Of a stretch of DNA of 34,761 nt, positions 1 through 8,513 are shown piece by piece; the stretch's first letter is position 1; every line of letters begins with the position of its first letter. The notes beneath the pieces are model-generated. The model was given only the letters and a program-made list of their open reading frames with translations, was not told the DNA's origin and made no database searches. Location: assembly GCF_000255555.1 (NCBI RefSeq), contig NZ_AGRW01000027.1, forward strand, positions 1 to 34,761, read 5' to 3'. The stretch is from Treponema saccharophilum DSM 2985 (GTDB lineage: Bacteria > Spirochaetota > Spirochaetia > Treponematales > Treponemataceae). A program made the position numbers and the translations under genes.

Positions 1-117
1 CTCGAGTTTTGCGGCTTTTTCCTTGGCGATGCGTTCTGCCTCGAGTTTTGCGGCTTTTTCTTTCGCGATGCGTTCTGCTTCCGCTTTCGCGGCTTTTTCC
101 TTGGCGATGCGCTCGGA
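1..117 (-). repeat. 39-bp tandem repeat inside the TolA-like gene
   Basis: Three consecutive 39-base units (1-39, 40-78, 79-117) encode the 13-residue unit AERIAKEKAAKLE. The first two are almost identical. Looser 51-base repeats lie at about 180-345. The array reaches the window edge and may continue. It encodes the helical arm. Confidence 0.8.
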
Positions 118-756
118 TTCGGCTTTTTGGGCGGCGAGTTTTTCGGCGGCAGCGCGGGCTTTTCGCTCGGCTTCGAGCTGGGCGGCTTTTTCTTTTGCGA
201 GTTTTTCGGCGGCGCGCTTCTCTGCTTTTTCCTTGGCTGCAGTTTCTTTTGCGAGCTTTGCGGCGGCGGCTTTCTCGGCCTTCTCTTTTGCCGCAGTTTC
301 CTTTGCGAGTTTTGCGGCGGCGCGCTTTTCGGCTTCCAGACGGGCTTTTTCCTTTGCCGCATTTTCCTTGGCGAGCTTTGCGACGGCGGCTTCCTCGGCT
401 TTTCTTTTCGCGGCGTTTTCCTTCGCAATCCGCTTAGCTTCGGCGGCTTTCTTTTCAGCTGCGATTCTTGCGGCTTTTTCCGCCGACGCCTGCTCTGCTT
501 TTATCCGGGAATCGGATTTCTGTTCGGAAAGCGATTTCCGTTCGATGTCTATTCTGTTCGGATTGCTGCGCGACAAGGCGAGCGCTTTTTTCGCGTCGTC
601 GGAAAGTTCCGTCTTCTGGGAAAGATGGATTCTGACGACGCGCGGGGCGTTCCCGAATTTTTCCGAAAGGAACGACGCGGCGGAGAGAAAAATGACGACG
701 GCGGCGACGCTCCCGAGAATTCCCGCAGCTGCCGAATGTTTCTGCAAATCGTTCAT
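1..756 (-). CDS. TonB/TolA-like periplasm-spanning protein (partial, runs off left edge)
   Basis: Reading the minus strand from the ATG at 754-756 gives 252 codons that stay open to base 1, so only the N-terminal part is present. It starts MNDLQKHSAAAG, has one membrane segment at about residues 10-30, a short polar linker to about residue 85, then a long Lys/Ala/Glu-rich helix built from repeats such as AERIAKEKAAKLE. That is the layout of TolA/TonB energy transducers: an inner-membrane anchor plus a long helical or extended periplasmic arm. It starts 8 bases after the exbD stop, so the three genes form one operon and this protein is probably the arm driven by ExbB/ExbD. The receptor-contacting C-terminal domain lies outside the window, so TonB, TolA or a spirochaete-specific variant cannot be separated. 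Confidence 0.8.
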   Translation of the reverse strand, partial: MNDLQKHSAAAGILGSVAAVVIFLSAASFLSEKFGNAPRVVRIHLSQKTELSDDAKKALALSRSNPNRIDIERKSLSEQKSDSRIKAEQASAEKAARIAAEKKAAEAKRIAKENAAKRKAEEAAVAKLAKENAAKEKARLEAEKRAAAKLAKETAAKEKAEKAAAAKLAKETAAKEKAEKRAAEKLAKEKAAQLEAERKARAAAEKLAAQKAESERIAKEKAAKAEAERIAKEKAAKLEAERIAKEKAAKLE

Positions 757-764
757 TTCTTCTA

Positions 765-1148
765 TTATCTTGTCCTCAGATACACTTCAGAAAAACCGGC
801 TTTCTTCAGCTCGTCGAAAATCTTCACGACATCCCCGTTCCGCGCGTTCTCGTCGGCAAGAAGCTCCACGGGCAAATTCCCGTCAAATGCGCTTATCGCT
901 TCGGAAAGCGAAACGAGCGGAGATTCCTCCCCGTTGACGAAAACCGTCCCGTCGGCGAGCAGCGCGACCGAAAGCCCGAACGTCTCGCTGCCGAGCGCGG
1001 TCTCGCTTTGCGGAAGGCTCACGTCGAGCGCGGGCGACAGTTCGAACGAGGAATCGACGATGAAGAAGAGGACGAGGATAAACGCGATGTCGATGAACGG
1101 CGTTATGACGAGATGGCGCGTTTTCCGGCTTTTTCTGCGCGCCTTCAT
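765..1148 (-). CDS. exbD: ExbD/TolR-family biopolymer transport protein
   Basis: This 127-residue protein has a basic N-terminus (MKARRKSRKTRH), a single membrane helix beginning TPFIDIAFILVLFF and a periplasmic domain ending KKAGFSEVYLRTR. Asp20 in the membrane helix is the proton-path aspartate expected in ExbD/TolR/MotB-type proteins. With ExbB it forms the proton-driven inner-membrane motor that energises a TonB/TolA arm. I chose the ATG at 1148 because it overlaps the exbB stop by four bases (ATGA), the length fits the family, and the upstream in-frame extension has no family character. TolR is an alternative name; no tolB or pal is in view. Confidence 0.9.
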   Translation of the reverse strand: MKARRKSRKTRHLVITPFIDIAFILVLFFIVDSSFELSPALDVSLPQSETALGSETFGLSVALLADGTVFVNGEESPLVSLSEAISAFDGNLPVELLADENARNGDVVKIFDELKKAGFSEVYLRTR

Positions 1149-1753
1149 AGAATCCTGCCAGTGAGACGGAGAACCGTCCCCGTAACGAACCGCTCCATCT
1201 CGGATATTTTCGAGTCGACGATTTTTTCGAGGAACGACGAGAAGACAAACGACGGAATGGCGACGCACAATCCGGCGGCAGTAGTCACGAGCGCGTGCGC
1301 GATTGCGAGTGCGAGCGACTCCTGGTTCAAAATTCCGCCGCCGTCACCGAGAACGCCGAACGCCTCGATGATGCCGATTACCGTCCCGAGCAGCCCCAAA
1401 AGCATGGCGGCGTTCGCGACCGTTCCCAAAAAACCTATCCAATGCTCAAACTGCGGCACGACGACATCGAGCTCGCACTGAACCATCTCGCGCATGTCCG
1501 CCTCGATAAGCTTCTTGCTCTGAATCGCCTTCTTTATCACCTGCGCAGTCGGCGTATCGGCATTGGAGCTTGCCGATTCCGCGGAAAGGTAGTCATGCCT
1601 GGTGAGATAGATGTCGATATCCTTCTTGAACTTCTCGTCCCGCTTGTCGATTGCGCGAAAATAAACGAACCGCTCGACCACGATGAACGCAGCGATAAGC
1701 CCGCAGATGATTATTGGAATCAGAACGATTCCGCCCGCCGTAAAAATACTCAT
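1145..1753 (-). CDS. exbB: ExbB/TolQ/MotA-family proton channel protein
   Basis: This 202-residue protein has three membrane segments (about residues 4-26, 105-127 and 150-175) with the large cytoplasmic loop between the first two, as in ExbB/TolQ. Typical motifs are LLGLLGTVIGIIEAF in the second segment and ALVTTAAGLCVAIP in the third, with the conserved threonines lining the proton path. It is the first gene of an exbB-exbD-tonB/tolA-like operon and overlaps exbD by four bases. No good Shine-Dalgarno is seen before the ATG. A TAGAAT hexamer ends 9 bases upstream of the ATG, so a very short leader is possible. The exbB name is chosen over tolQ because no other tol genes are visible. Confidence 0.9.
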   Translation of the reverse strand: MSIFTAGGIVLIPIIICGLIAAFIVVERFVYFRAIDKRDEKFKKDIDIYLTRHDYLSAESASSNADTPTAQVIKKAIQSKKLIEADMREMVQCELDVVVPQFEHWIGFLGTVANAAMLLGLLGTVIGIIEAFGVLGDGGGILNQESLALAIAHALVTTAAGLCVAIPSFVFSSFLEKIVDSKISEMERFVTGTVLRLTGRIL

Positions 1754-1857
1754 AGTGAAAGGATTCTACACTTTCTCGTTTTTTTTTTCGATAGACTTGC
1801 GGAAGCAAACCGGGGATTCCGCATCAAGCGCGCCCGCCAAAAAGCGGAACTACCCCG

Positions 1858-1901
1858 AAAAAAAATAAACCTGCTCGAAAAACTCAGTTTCAGAACAGGT
1901 T
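1858..1901 (-). terminator. Probable intrinsic terminator after the 1991-3409 gene
   Basis: On the minus strand AACCTG (1896-1901) pairs with CAGGTT (1868-1873), with two more pairs possible inside, followed by TATTTTTTTT. It lies about 90 bases after the stop of the exported protein gene and before exbB. The rest of 1754-1990 shows nothing further beyond a weak promoter candidate for exbB. Confidence 0.5.
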
Positions 1902-1990
1902 ACCTTAAAATGCGATGTTCAAAACAGTGATACCTGCACGTCTTTGAACTCGCCGACTTGAACGATAACAAAGGTATCGAACAGGCCTAA

Positions 1991-3409
1991 TCAGCGGAGG
2001 TTGAACCCTTCCGAGGAAAGGACGCGAGAGAGATGGACATAGCAGCCGTCGTGCTCGGCAACGAACGCGCCGAGCGTCATCTCCTTCGCGCCGGACGGCG
2101 TCATCTGGAAAACGACGCACGCGAAATGCCCGGACTTGTCGAAATACGGGAAAATGACGGCGGAATCGGAGAATTTATAAATCTCGGCAGATTCCTTCGG
2201 CGTAGACGGGTCGCCGGGAATGCGCTCCCTGATTGCCGCAAGATAAAAATACGTCGGCTCAGTGACCCCGAGGACATAAAGCACCTGCGGCAGGAATTCC
2301 GCCCGATACCCGGAATTCTTGAGATACCCGGAAAGGTTCACGATTCCCTTCTCCGTCATCTCCGCGCTGAACGGCTCAATCTGCACGTCGACGCCGGATT
2401 CCTCGTACAAGTACATTTTTTTCGTCTGCACGGAAAGGCGGGCGGCGGCAAGGTTCCTCGTCCAGTCGAGGGAAAGAGAGAGCGTCTCGGATTCCCCGCG
2501 GACGCCCGCATACCCGAGAGGATTCACGGCGACCGTCTCGCGGAGAAGCGGCGCGACGTACGTGCAGCTTCCCGAGTAGCTTTCGACGATTCCGTCGACG
2601 ATGTACTTCACGAAGCCGTTGGAATCCATGGAAAGTTTCCCGTCGTCGTCTTTCTTCTCCTCATCCTCATTTTTTTTGCGGGGTTTCCCGTCGTACGTGT
2701 TGACCGGATTCCCGCTCTCGTCGTAGCAGCCCCACGCGGCGTATTCGAGCGACGGGAGCTTCTTCCGTATTCTGCTTATCATCGCCGTCTTTGTGGCGTA
2801 CTGCCCCGGATGGATGTCGGCGTACTGCCACGGGAGGGTGCGCTCCGTAAGGTCGAGCACGTCCTCGAACGGAATCGTATAGAGCCTGTCGAACGCGATT
2901 CCGCACGGGACGGAGCGGGCGGCATAGCAGCCTCCGATGACGTAATCGGAAAGCGTTTTGTTTCCGACGGCGGAATCCCTCGAAAACTGGATGAACACGT
3001 CGCCGTCCTGAACGAAGTAGAACCTGATGCGGACAGGCTTTCCCGTCGCGCGGTTCCTTTCAAGAATCCACGAGCCGCACGCGTCGGCAATGAATTCGCT
3101 CACGGTCTCCTTCCTCATGACGCCGTTGTCGACTACATCGTACGAGAGCGACACCTCGGGGGCGACGACAACGGAGAACGTGGTTTCCGATGAGGGCTCG
3201 ACGCGCACCTGAAACCGCTGGCCGATTGAATTCGAGTAGACCTCGGGCTTCCGGTCCTTCAGATTCTTGTATGACGGATAGAACCACGACTCGGCTATCT
3301 TCTCGCGGATAGCGGACGAATCGGGAACGCCGAGCCTGTTGTATTCGGCGGTCAGCGGCAGAACCGCAATCGACACGAGCATAATCAAAACCGAACAAAT
3401 TCTTGACAT
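1991..3409 (-). CDS. Exported protein of unknown function
   Basis: I do not recognise this 472-residue protein. It begins MSRICSVLIMLVSIAVLPLTA, a clear signal peptide with likely cleavage after TA, so the product is periplasmic or exported. It has few cysteines, no further membrane helix, a charged low-complexity stretch (KPRKKNEDEEKKDDDGK, about residues 240-258) and otherwise mixed beta-rich sequence. I chose the ATG at 3409 because GGAG sits 9 bases upstream; an ATG at 3424 is in frame but lies just downstream of a GATAAT box and has no Shine-Dalgarno. It is transcribed on its own, between two terminators. A spirochaete-restricted family is likely but is inference. Confidence 0.75.
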   Translation of the reverse strand: MSRICSVLIMLVSIAVLPLTAEYNRLGVPDSSAIREKIAESWFYPSYKNLKDRKPEVYSNSIGQRFQVRVEPSSETTFSVVVAPEVSLSYDVVDNGVMRKETVSEFIADACGSWILERNRATGKPVRIRFYFVQDGDVFIQFSRDSAVGNKTLSDYVIGGCYAARSVPCGIAFDRLYTIPFEDVLDLTERTLPWQYADIHPGQYATKTAMISRIRKKLPSLEYAAWGCYDESGNPVNTYDGKPRKKNEDEEKKDDDGKLSMDSNGFVKYIVDGIVESYSGSCTYVAPLLRETVAVNPLGYAGVRGESETLSLSLDWTRNLAAARLSVQTKKMYLYEESGVDVQIEPFSAEMTEKGIVNLSGYLKNSGYRAEFLPQVLYVLGVTEPTYFYLAAIRERIPGDPSTPKESAEIYKFSDSAVIFPYFDKSGHFACVVFQMTPSGAKEMTLGAFVAEHDGCYVHLSRVLSSEGFNLR

Positions 3410-3459
3410 TGAACACTTCTCCATTCTTTCTGATTATCGGACTAAAAGGCGTGCCGCTG

Positions 3460-3505
3460 AAAAAAAGAAGTTCCGCCACGAACGCATTCGGGACGGAACT
3501 TTTCA
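3460..3505 (-). terminator. Intrinsic terminator of the activator gene
   Basis: On the minus strand AAGTTCCG (3494-3501) pairs perfectly with CGGAACTT (3468-3475), followed by a T tract at 3460-3466. It sits about 30 bases after the stop at 3533. Confidence 0.8.
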
Positions 3506-3532
3506 TAACAGCGGAAACCGCGGGCGGAATTC

Positions 3533-6500
3533 CTACTCCGCCATCGGAACAGAATTCGGCGCGTCGACGGGGTCGTCGTCAACGAACGTGGCGCCGGCGG
3601 CGTATTGCACAATCGGCTCGACCTCGCCCTTCGGCGTCCAGATTTTTCCGTTCGGAAGCTCGTCGGGGTTCTTTCCGACAGGGGCGTTCGACAGCAGGAG
3701 CTTGAGCCTGTTGAGCTGGTTGACCTCGCTCGCGCCCGGGTCGTAATCGATTGCGCTGATGTTCGACTCGGGATAGCGTTTCCTCAATTCCTTTATGACG
3801 CCCTTTCCCGTGATGTGGTTCGGCAGGCACGCGAACGGCTGGACACAGGCGATGCTCGGCGCGCCGGAATGGATGAGCTCGACCATCTCCGCGGTGAGGA
3901 ACCATCCCTCGCCGGAGATGTTCCCAACCTGCACGATTCCGTCGACCAAATCCATCATCTTCCATATCGATGTCGGCGCGTCGAAGCGGCGGCTCTGGCG
4001 GAGCTTCTTCTCGATGTAATTCCGGTAAAGCTGAAGCGCCCACACGAAGATTTTTGCGTTGCGCTCCTCGCTCTTCGGGAACGCAAGCTCCCTGTGGCGG
4101 AACACACCGTCGGAAATCGTGTAGAAGAGGAAGTCCATCAAATCCGGCATGACGCATTCGGCGCCTTCCTTCTCGATTACGTTCACCATGTCGTTGTTCG
4201 CAGTCGGATGGAATTTGACGAGGATTTCCCCGACGACGCCGACGCGCGGCTTCTTGACGGGAAGAATCGGCAGCGAGTCGAAATCGCGGATTATTCCCTT
4301 GACGAGCTTCCGGTATTTTATGATTGACGTCGATTTGAGCATCTCCTCGGCGCGCGCGTTCCACTTCTCGTAAAGCTCGTTCGCGCTCCCCGGAACCTTC
4401 TCGTACGGGCGCACCCGGTAAAGGACGCGCATGAGGAGGTCGCCGATAAACGCGGACATCATCGCGCGGTGAATCAATCCGGCAGTGAACGTGAACCCGG
4501 GATTCTTCTCAAGCCCGAGCGCGTTGAGCGAGATGACCGGGATGTGCGACCATCCGGCGTCGTTCAGCGCGCGGCGGATGAAGCCGATGTAGTTCGTGGC
4601 GCGGCATCCGCCTCCCGTCTGCGTAATCATGAGCGCGACCTTGTCCAAATCGTATTTTCCGGACTGGAGCGCCTCAATCATCTGGCCGGCGACGATTATC
4701 GACGGATAGCAGGCGTCGTTGTTCACGAATTTCAGCCCCGTGTCGACGGCTTTCGGGTCGACGGCGTCGAGGATGACGAAATTGTAGCCCGAATACTGGA
4801 ACGCCTTCTGCAGAAGCCTGAAATGAATCGGGGACATCTGCGGCGCGATAATCGTGTATTTGTCCCTCTGCATTTCCTCGGTGTAGAGGACGCGCTGGTA
4901 CGCGGCTGATTTCCGCACGATTTTGCGCGGATTCCGCTGGCGTGCCCGTACGGCGGCGATGAGGGAGCGGATTCTGATTCTTACGGCACCGAGGTTCGAG
5001 CCCTCGTCGATTTTTATGAGCGTATACATGCGGCTCTTCGACTTCATTATCTCGTCGACCTGGTCGCTCGTGACGGCATCGAGACCGCACCCGAAGCTCG
5101 TCAGCTGCACGATTTCGAGGTTCGGCATTCCCGACACGAAATTCGCGGCGCGGTAGAGCCTGTTGTGGTACGTCCACTGGTCGATGATGCGGAGCGGGCG
5201 CTCGACGGAGCCGAGATGCGCGACAGAATCCTCCGTGAAGACGGCGAGCCCCAGCCCGTGAATCATCTCGGGGATGCCGTGGTTAATCTCCGGGTCGAGG
5301 TGGTACGGGCGTCCGGCAAGCACGATTCCGTTCCCGCCGGTGACGACAAGCTGCTCAAGGGCCTCCTCCGCCGCCTGCTGCGTCTCAAGCTTGAACTGCT
5401 CCTGCTCCTTCCAGCCCGCATCGACGGCCTCGAAAACCTTCTCCTTCGCGATGTTCGGGAAATGCTCGTGCAGAACCTCAAACATCCTCTCGCGGAGGCG
5501 CGGCAAATCGTATATCGGGAGGAACGGATTCATGAAAAGAAGTTCCTTGTCCTCGCGTATCGCGTCGATGTTGTTTCGGAGAACTTCCGGGTAGCTCGTG
5601 ACGACGGGGCAGTTGTAATGGTTGCCCGCGCCCTTGTCCTCGACCTTCTCGTACGGAATGCACGGATAGAAAATGAATTTGCATCCCATCTTCAGGAGCG
5701 ACTCGAAATGCCCGTGCGAGATTTTTGCCGGATAGCAGACCGACTCTGACGGAATCGAGTCGATTCCGCGCTCGTAGACCGTCCTGTTCGAGCGCGGCGA
5801 AAGCTTAACCTGGAAGCCGAGCTTCGTGAAAATCGTGAACCACATCGGGTAGTTCTCGTACATGTTGAGGACGCGAGGAATTCCAACGGAGCCGTTGGGA
5901 GCATCTTCCGGGCGAAGCGGGACGTAATGGTTGAAAAGACGTTTGTACTTCCAGTCGAACAGGTTCGGAAGCGCAAATTCCGTCTCCTCCACGCCGGTGT
6001 TTTCCTTGTTGGAGCCGTCGACTTTCTTCGTATTCTTGAGCGTGTGCCTCTCAAGCCCCTTCTCGCACCTGTTTCCCGTCACGAACTGGCGGACTTCGCT
6101 CTCGCCGCCGTTCACGCCGCTCGTGGTGAACGTGTTTATCGTGAGGAGGCAGTTGTTCGCGCAGCCGCCGCACCGCGTAAGCTCAAGCGACACCTTGAAA
6201 GACTCAAGCTGCTCAAGCGTGGCGATGTTCGAGACGATTTTCGGCGGAACCCATCCTTTTTCCTGTCCGGGCTTGGGGGCGGTCAAATCGCACCACTGGT
6301 CGTAGGCAATGAGCGCAGAACCGTACGCGCCCATCAGCCCCGCGACATCGGGACGGAAAACGTCGACGCCCGCAATTTTCTCGAACGCGCGGAGGACGGC
6401 ATCGTTGTAGAACGTTCCGCCCTGAACGACAACCTTCGTGCCGATTTCGCTTGCGCGGCGGAGCTTTATGACCTTGAAAAGCGCATTCTTGATTACGGAA

Positions 6501-8116
6501 TAAGAAAGGCCCGCGCTTATGTCGGCGACGGTCGCGCCCTCCTTCTGAGCCTGCTTGACGCGGCTGTTCATGAAAACGGTGCAGCGGCTTCCCAAATCGA
6601 CGGGTTTCTTCGCCATAAGCGCAATCTGCGAGAATTCATTTATTGAAAGGTTCATCGTGTTGGCGAAATTCGCGAGGAACGAGCCGCATCCCGCCGAGCA
6701 CGCCTCGTTGAGCTGAATCGACGTTATCGCGCCGTCCTTCATCCTGAGGCACTTCATGTCCTGGCCGCCGATATCGAGCAGGAATTCGACTCCCGGAACG
6801 AAGAATTCAGCGGCACGGTAATGCGTTATCGTCTCGACCTCGCCCGCATCGACTCCAAGCGCCGCCTGGAAAAGCGCCTCGCCGTATCCGGTCGAGACGG
6901 CGCGCGCGATGTACACATCTTTCGGAAGAATCGCGTAGAGCTGCTTGAGAACGCGGACCGCCAAATCGACGGGATTTCCCGCGTTCACGTCGTAGAAATC
7001 CCACAGAATCTCGCCCGCCTTGTTGACGAGAACAGCCTTCGTCGTCGTGGAGCCGGCATCAAGGCCGAGGAAAACAGGCCCGTGCGTATCGGCAAGGCTC
7101 GCGCGCTTCGCCTTGTCCTTCGAATGGCGCTCGCGGAATTCGCGCAAATCCTCGTCGTCGACGAAAAGCGGCTCAAGGCGCTGCACTTCCGTCATCTCCG
7201 CGCCCTCGAGGTTTTTCAGGCTGTCGCGGAACTGGGCTATCGTCTTGAACACTTTCGGAGCCTCGCCCGCAATCGCCTTGTACGATTTTTCCGCAGAATA
7301 GGCGGCGCCCGCGGCAACGAAAAGCTGGCTGTCTTCCGGCGCGATTATCTCGTCGTCCTTCAGCTTGAGCGTCTCGATGAAGCGCACGCGGAGCTGGTCG
7401 AGGAAGTGGAGCGGTCCGCCGAGGAACGCGACATGCCCGCGGATAGGCTTTCCGCACGCAAGCCCCGAAATTGTCTGGTTCACGACGGCCTGGAAAATAG
7501 ACGCGGCGATGTCCTCCCTCCGCGCGCCCTCGTTTATAAGCGGCTGGACATCAGTCTTCGCGAAAACGCCGCACCTCGCCGCAATCGGGTAAATCTGCCC
7601 GCATCCCTTCGCAAGCTCGTTCAGCCCCGGAGCGTCCGTGTCGAGGAGCGCCGCCATCTGGTCGATGAACGCGCCCGTACCGCCGGCGCACGTTCCGTTC
7701 ATGCGCTGCTCGACGCCGTTCGAGAAGTACGTTATCTTAGCGTCCTCACCGCCCAGCTCGATTACGACATCCGTCTGCGGGATGAGCTTCTTCACGGCAG
7801 TTGTCGCGGCGACGACTTCCTGGATGAACGGGATTCCGAGCCACTGCGACACGGAAAGACCGCCGGAACCCGTGACTTTTACGGAAACGGGCTGGTTCTC
7901 GCCGAGTTTGAGGAGCGGCTCTATTTCCGAAAGCGCTTTCGTGACGACTGTTATTATCGTGTTCCGTATGTCGGCCCTGTGGCGCTGATAATCTCCGTAC
8001 AGAACCTTATCATTCTCATCCAAACAGAAAACCTTTACTGTTGTGGAGCCGACATCTATTCCGATACGCACGGGAACTGCCGCAGGCGTAAACTTCATAT
8101 TAGTGACCGTTTCCAT
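3533..8116 (-). CDS. Giant 2-hydroxyacyl-CoA dehydratase activator-related protein
   Basis: This 1527-residue protein joins two ASKHA-type activase domains to a long C-terminal part. Domain 1 has GIDVGSTTVK (residues 19-28) with cysteines near 143 (GTCAGGTGAF) and 182 (ARCGVF). Domain 2 has LDAGSTTTK (about 352-360) with cysteines near 473 (NEACSAGCGSF) and 512 (SRCTVF). These are the expected [4Fe-4S] ligands of HgdC/BadF-type ATPases, which drive electrons into radical dehydratases. The C-terminal half has RCGGCANNC (about 648-656), GRPYHLDPEINHG and NNDACYPS/TQTGGGCRA, resembling DUF2229 and HgdB-like dehydratase modules. I chose the ATG at 8116 because AAGGA lies 5 bases upstream. No separate HgdA/HgdB subunits are nearby. 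The substrate of such single-chain proteins is not known to me. Confidence 0.88.
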   Translation of the reverse strand: METVTNMKFTPAAVPVRIGIDVGSTTVKVFCLDENDKVLYGDYQRHRADIRNTIITVVTKALSEIEPLLKLGENQPVSVKVTGSGGLSVSQWLGIPFIQEVVAATTAVKKLIPQTDVVIELGGEDAKITYFSNGVEQRMNGTCAGGTGAFIDQMAALLDTDAPGLNELAKGCGQIYPIAARCGVFAKTDVQPLINEGARREDIAASIFQAVVNQTISGLACGKPIRGHVAFLGGPLHFLDQLRVRFIETLKLKDDEIIAPEDSQLFVAAGAAYSAEKSYKAIAGEAPKVFKTIAQFRDSLKNLEGAEMTEVQRLEPLFVDDEDLREFRERHSKDKAKRASLADTHGPVFLGLDAGSTTTKAVLVNKAGEILWDFYDVNAGNPVDLAVRVLKQLYAILPKDVYIARAVSTGYGEALFQAALGVDAGEVETITHYRAAEFFVPGVEFLLDIGGQDMKCLRMKDGAITSIQLNEACSAGCGSFLANFANTMNLSINEFSQIALMAKKPVDLGSRCTVFMNSRVKQAQKEGATVADISAGLSYSVIKNALFKVIKLRRASEIGTKVVVQGGTFYNDAVLRAFEKIAGVDVFRPDVAGLMGAYGSALIAYDQWCDLTAPKPGQEKGWVPPKIVSNIATLEQLESFKVSLELTRCGGCANNCLLTINTFTTSGVNGGESEVRQFVTGNRCEKGLERHTLKNTKKVDGSNKENTGVEETEFALPNLFDWKYKRLFNHYVPLRPEDAPNGSVGIPRVLNMYENYPMWFTIFTKLGFQVKLSPRSNRTVYERGIDSIPSESVCYPAKISHGHFESLLKMGCKFIFYPCIPYEKVEDKGAGNHYNCPVVTSYPEVLRNNIDAIREDKELLFMNPFLPIYDLPRLRERMFEVLHEHFPNIAKEKVFEAVDAGWKEQEQFKLETQQAAEEALEQLVVTGGNGIVLAGRPYHLDPEINHGIPEMIHGLGLAVFTEDSVAHLGSVERPLRIIDQWTYHNRLYRAANFVSGMPNLEIVQLTSFGCGLDAVTSDQVDEIMKSKSRMYTLIKIDEGSNLGAVRIRIRSLIAAVRARQRNPRKIVRKSAAYQRVLYTEEMQRDKYTIIAPQMSPIHFRLLQKAFQYSGYNFVILDAVDPKAVDTGLKFVNNDACYPSIIVAGQMIEALQSGKYDLDKVALMITQTGGGCRATNYIGFIRRALNDAGWSHIPVISLNALGLEKNPGFTFTAGLIHRAMMSAFIGDLLMRVLYRVRPYEKVPGSANELYEKWNARAEEMLKSTSIIKYRKLVKGIIRDFDSLPILPVKKPRVGVVGEILVKFHPTANNDMVNVIEKEGAECVMPDLMDFLFYTISDGVFRHRELAFPKSEERNAKIFVWALQLYRNYIEKKLRQSRRFDAPTSIWKMMDLVDGIVQVGNISGEGWFLTAEMVELIHSGAPSIACVQPFACLPNHITGKGVIKELRKRYPESNISAIDYDPGASEVNQLNRLKLLLSNAPVGKNPDELPNGKIWTPKGEVEPIVQYAAGATFVDDDPVDAPNSVPMAE

Positions 8117-8230
8117 AAAAATCCTTGAAAAATAAAATAAATTGGAAAAAATCCGTCGCCAAATCCCAAGCACAACGGAACATCTTGAGAAAACCGTTCC
8201 CCGATGGAGGGCGGAGGATTCAACCCGCCT

Positions 8231-8259
8231 ATTTTATTCGTGTTCTTTTTCTTTTTCAA
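8231..8259 (-). promoter_or_regulatory. Sigma-70 promoter for the activator gene
   Basis: On the minus strand TTGAAA (8254-8259), a 17-base spacer and TAAAAT (8231-8236) form a near-consensus promoter. It predicts a leader of about 110 bases with two possible small stems (GGCGG/CCGCC and AACGG/CCGTT) before the AAGGA at the gene start. The remaining part of the 8117-8477 gap shows nothing I can name. Confidence 0.65.
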
Positions 8260-8477
8260 CATGAGAAGGAGCGCGGATTTTACAAGCATTCGTCCGCTCA
8301 TTGATTTCCAACGGAACCATCGACGAGAAAAAAGCCTCTAGCCCAGCTGTCAGCATCTAATGTCGACGGCGGACGGCAAGATGCGCCGCGGCGAAAACTT
8401 TGGCATTGGACTCCGGGAAAAGGGCGTTTCCGTAATTAAGGAAATATAAAAACCATACGGCACCGCCCCGCGGGGAA

Positions 8478-8507
8478 ATGACAGCGGGCGGCGTTTTCCG
8501 CTATACT
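8478..8507 (+). promoter_or_regulatory. Promoter placed directly at the prfA start
   Basis: ATGACA (8478-8483), an 18-base spacer and TATACT (8502-8507) each match the consensus at five of six positions. The prfA ATG follows only six bases after the -10, so a transcript from here would be leaderless. Confidence 0.6.
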
Positions 8508-8513
8508 CTCGGC

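Noticed and set aside
9-1164. Long plus-strand open frames rich in Phe/Ser or Arg/Leu
   Set aside because: They are antisense to the TolA-like, exbD and exbB genes; the low-complexity composition mirrors the Lys/Ala/Glu repeats on the other strand.
2033-3193. 386-codon plus-strand frame
   Set aside because: Antisense to the exported protein gene, Arg/Asp-rich composition typical of a GC-rich shadow frame, no Shine-Dalgarno.
6821-8128. 435-codon plus-strand frame
   Set aside because: Antisense to the activator gene, whose motifs are unmistakable.
8264-8470. Possible tRNA or small RNA gene in the gap before prfA
   Set aside because: No cloverleaf or T-loop sequence, and no strong terminator; only a short TTTCC/GGAAA palindrome is present.
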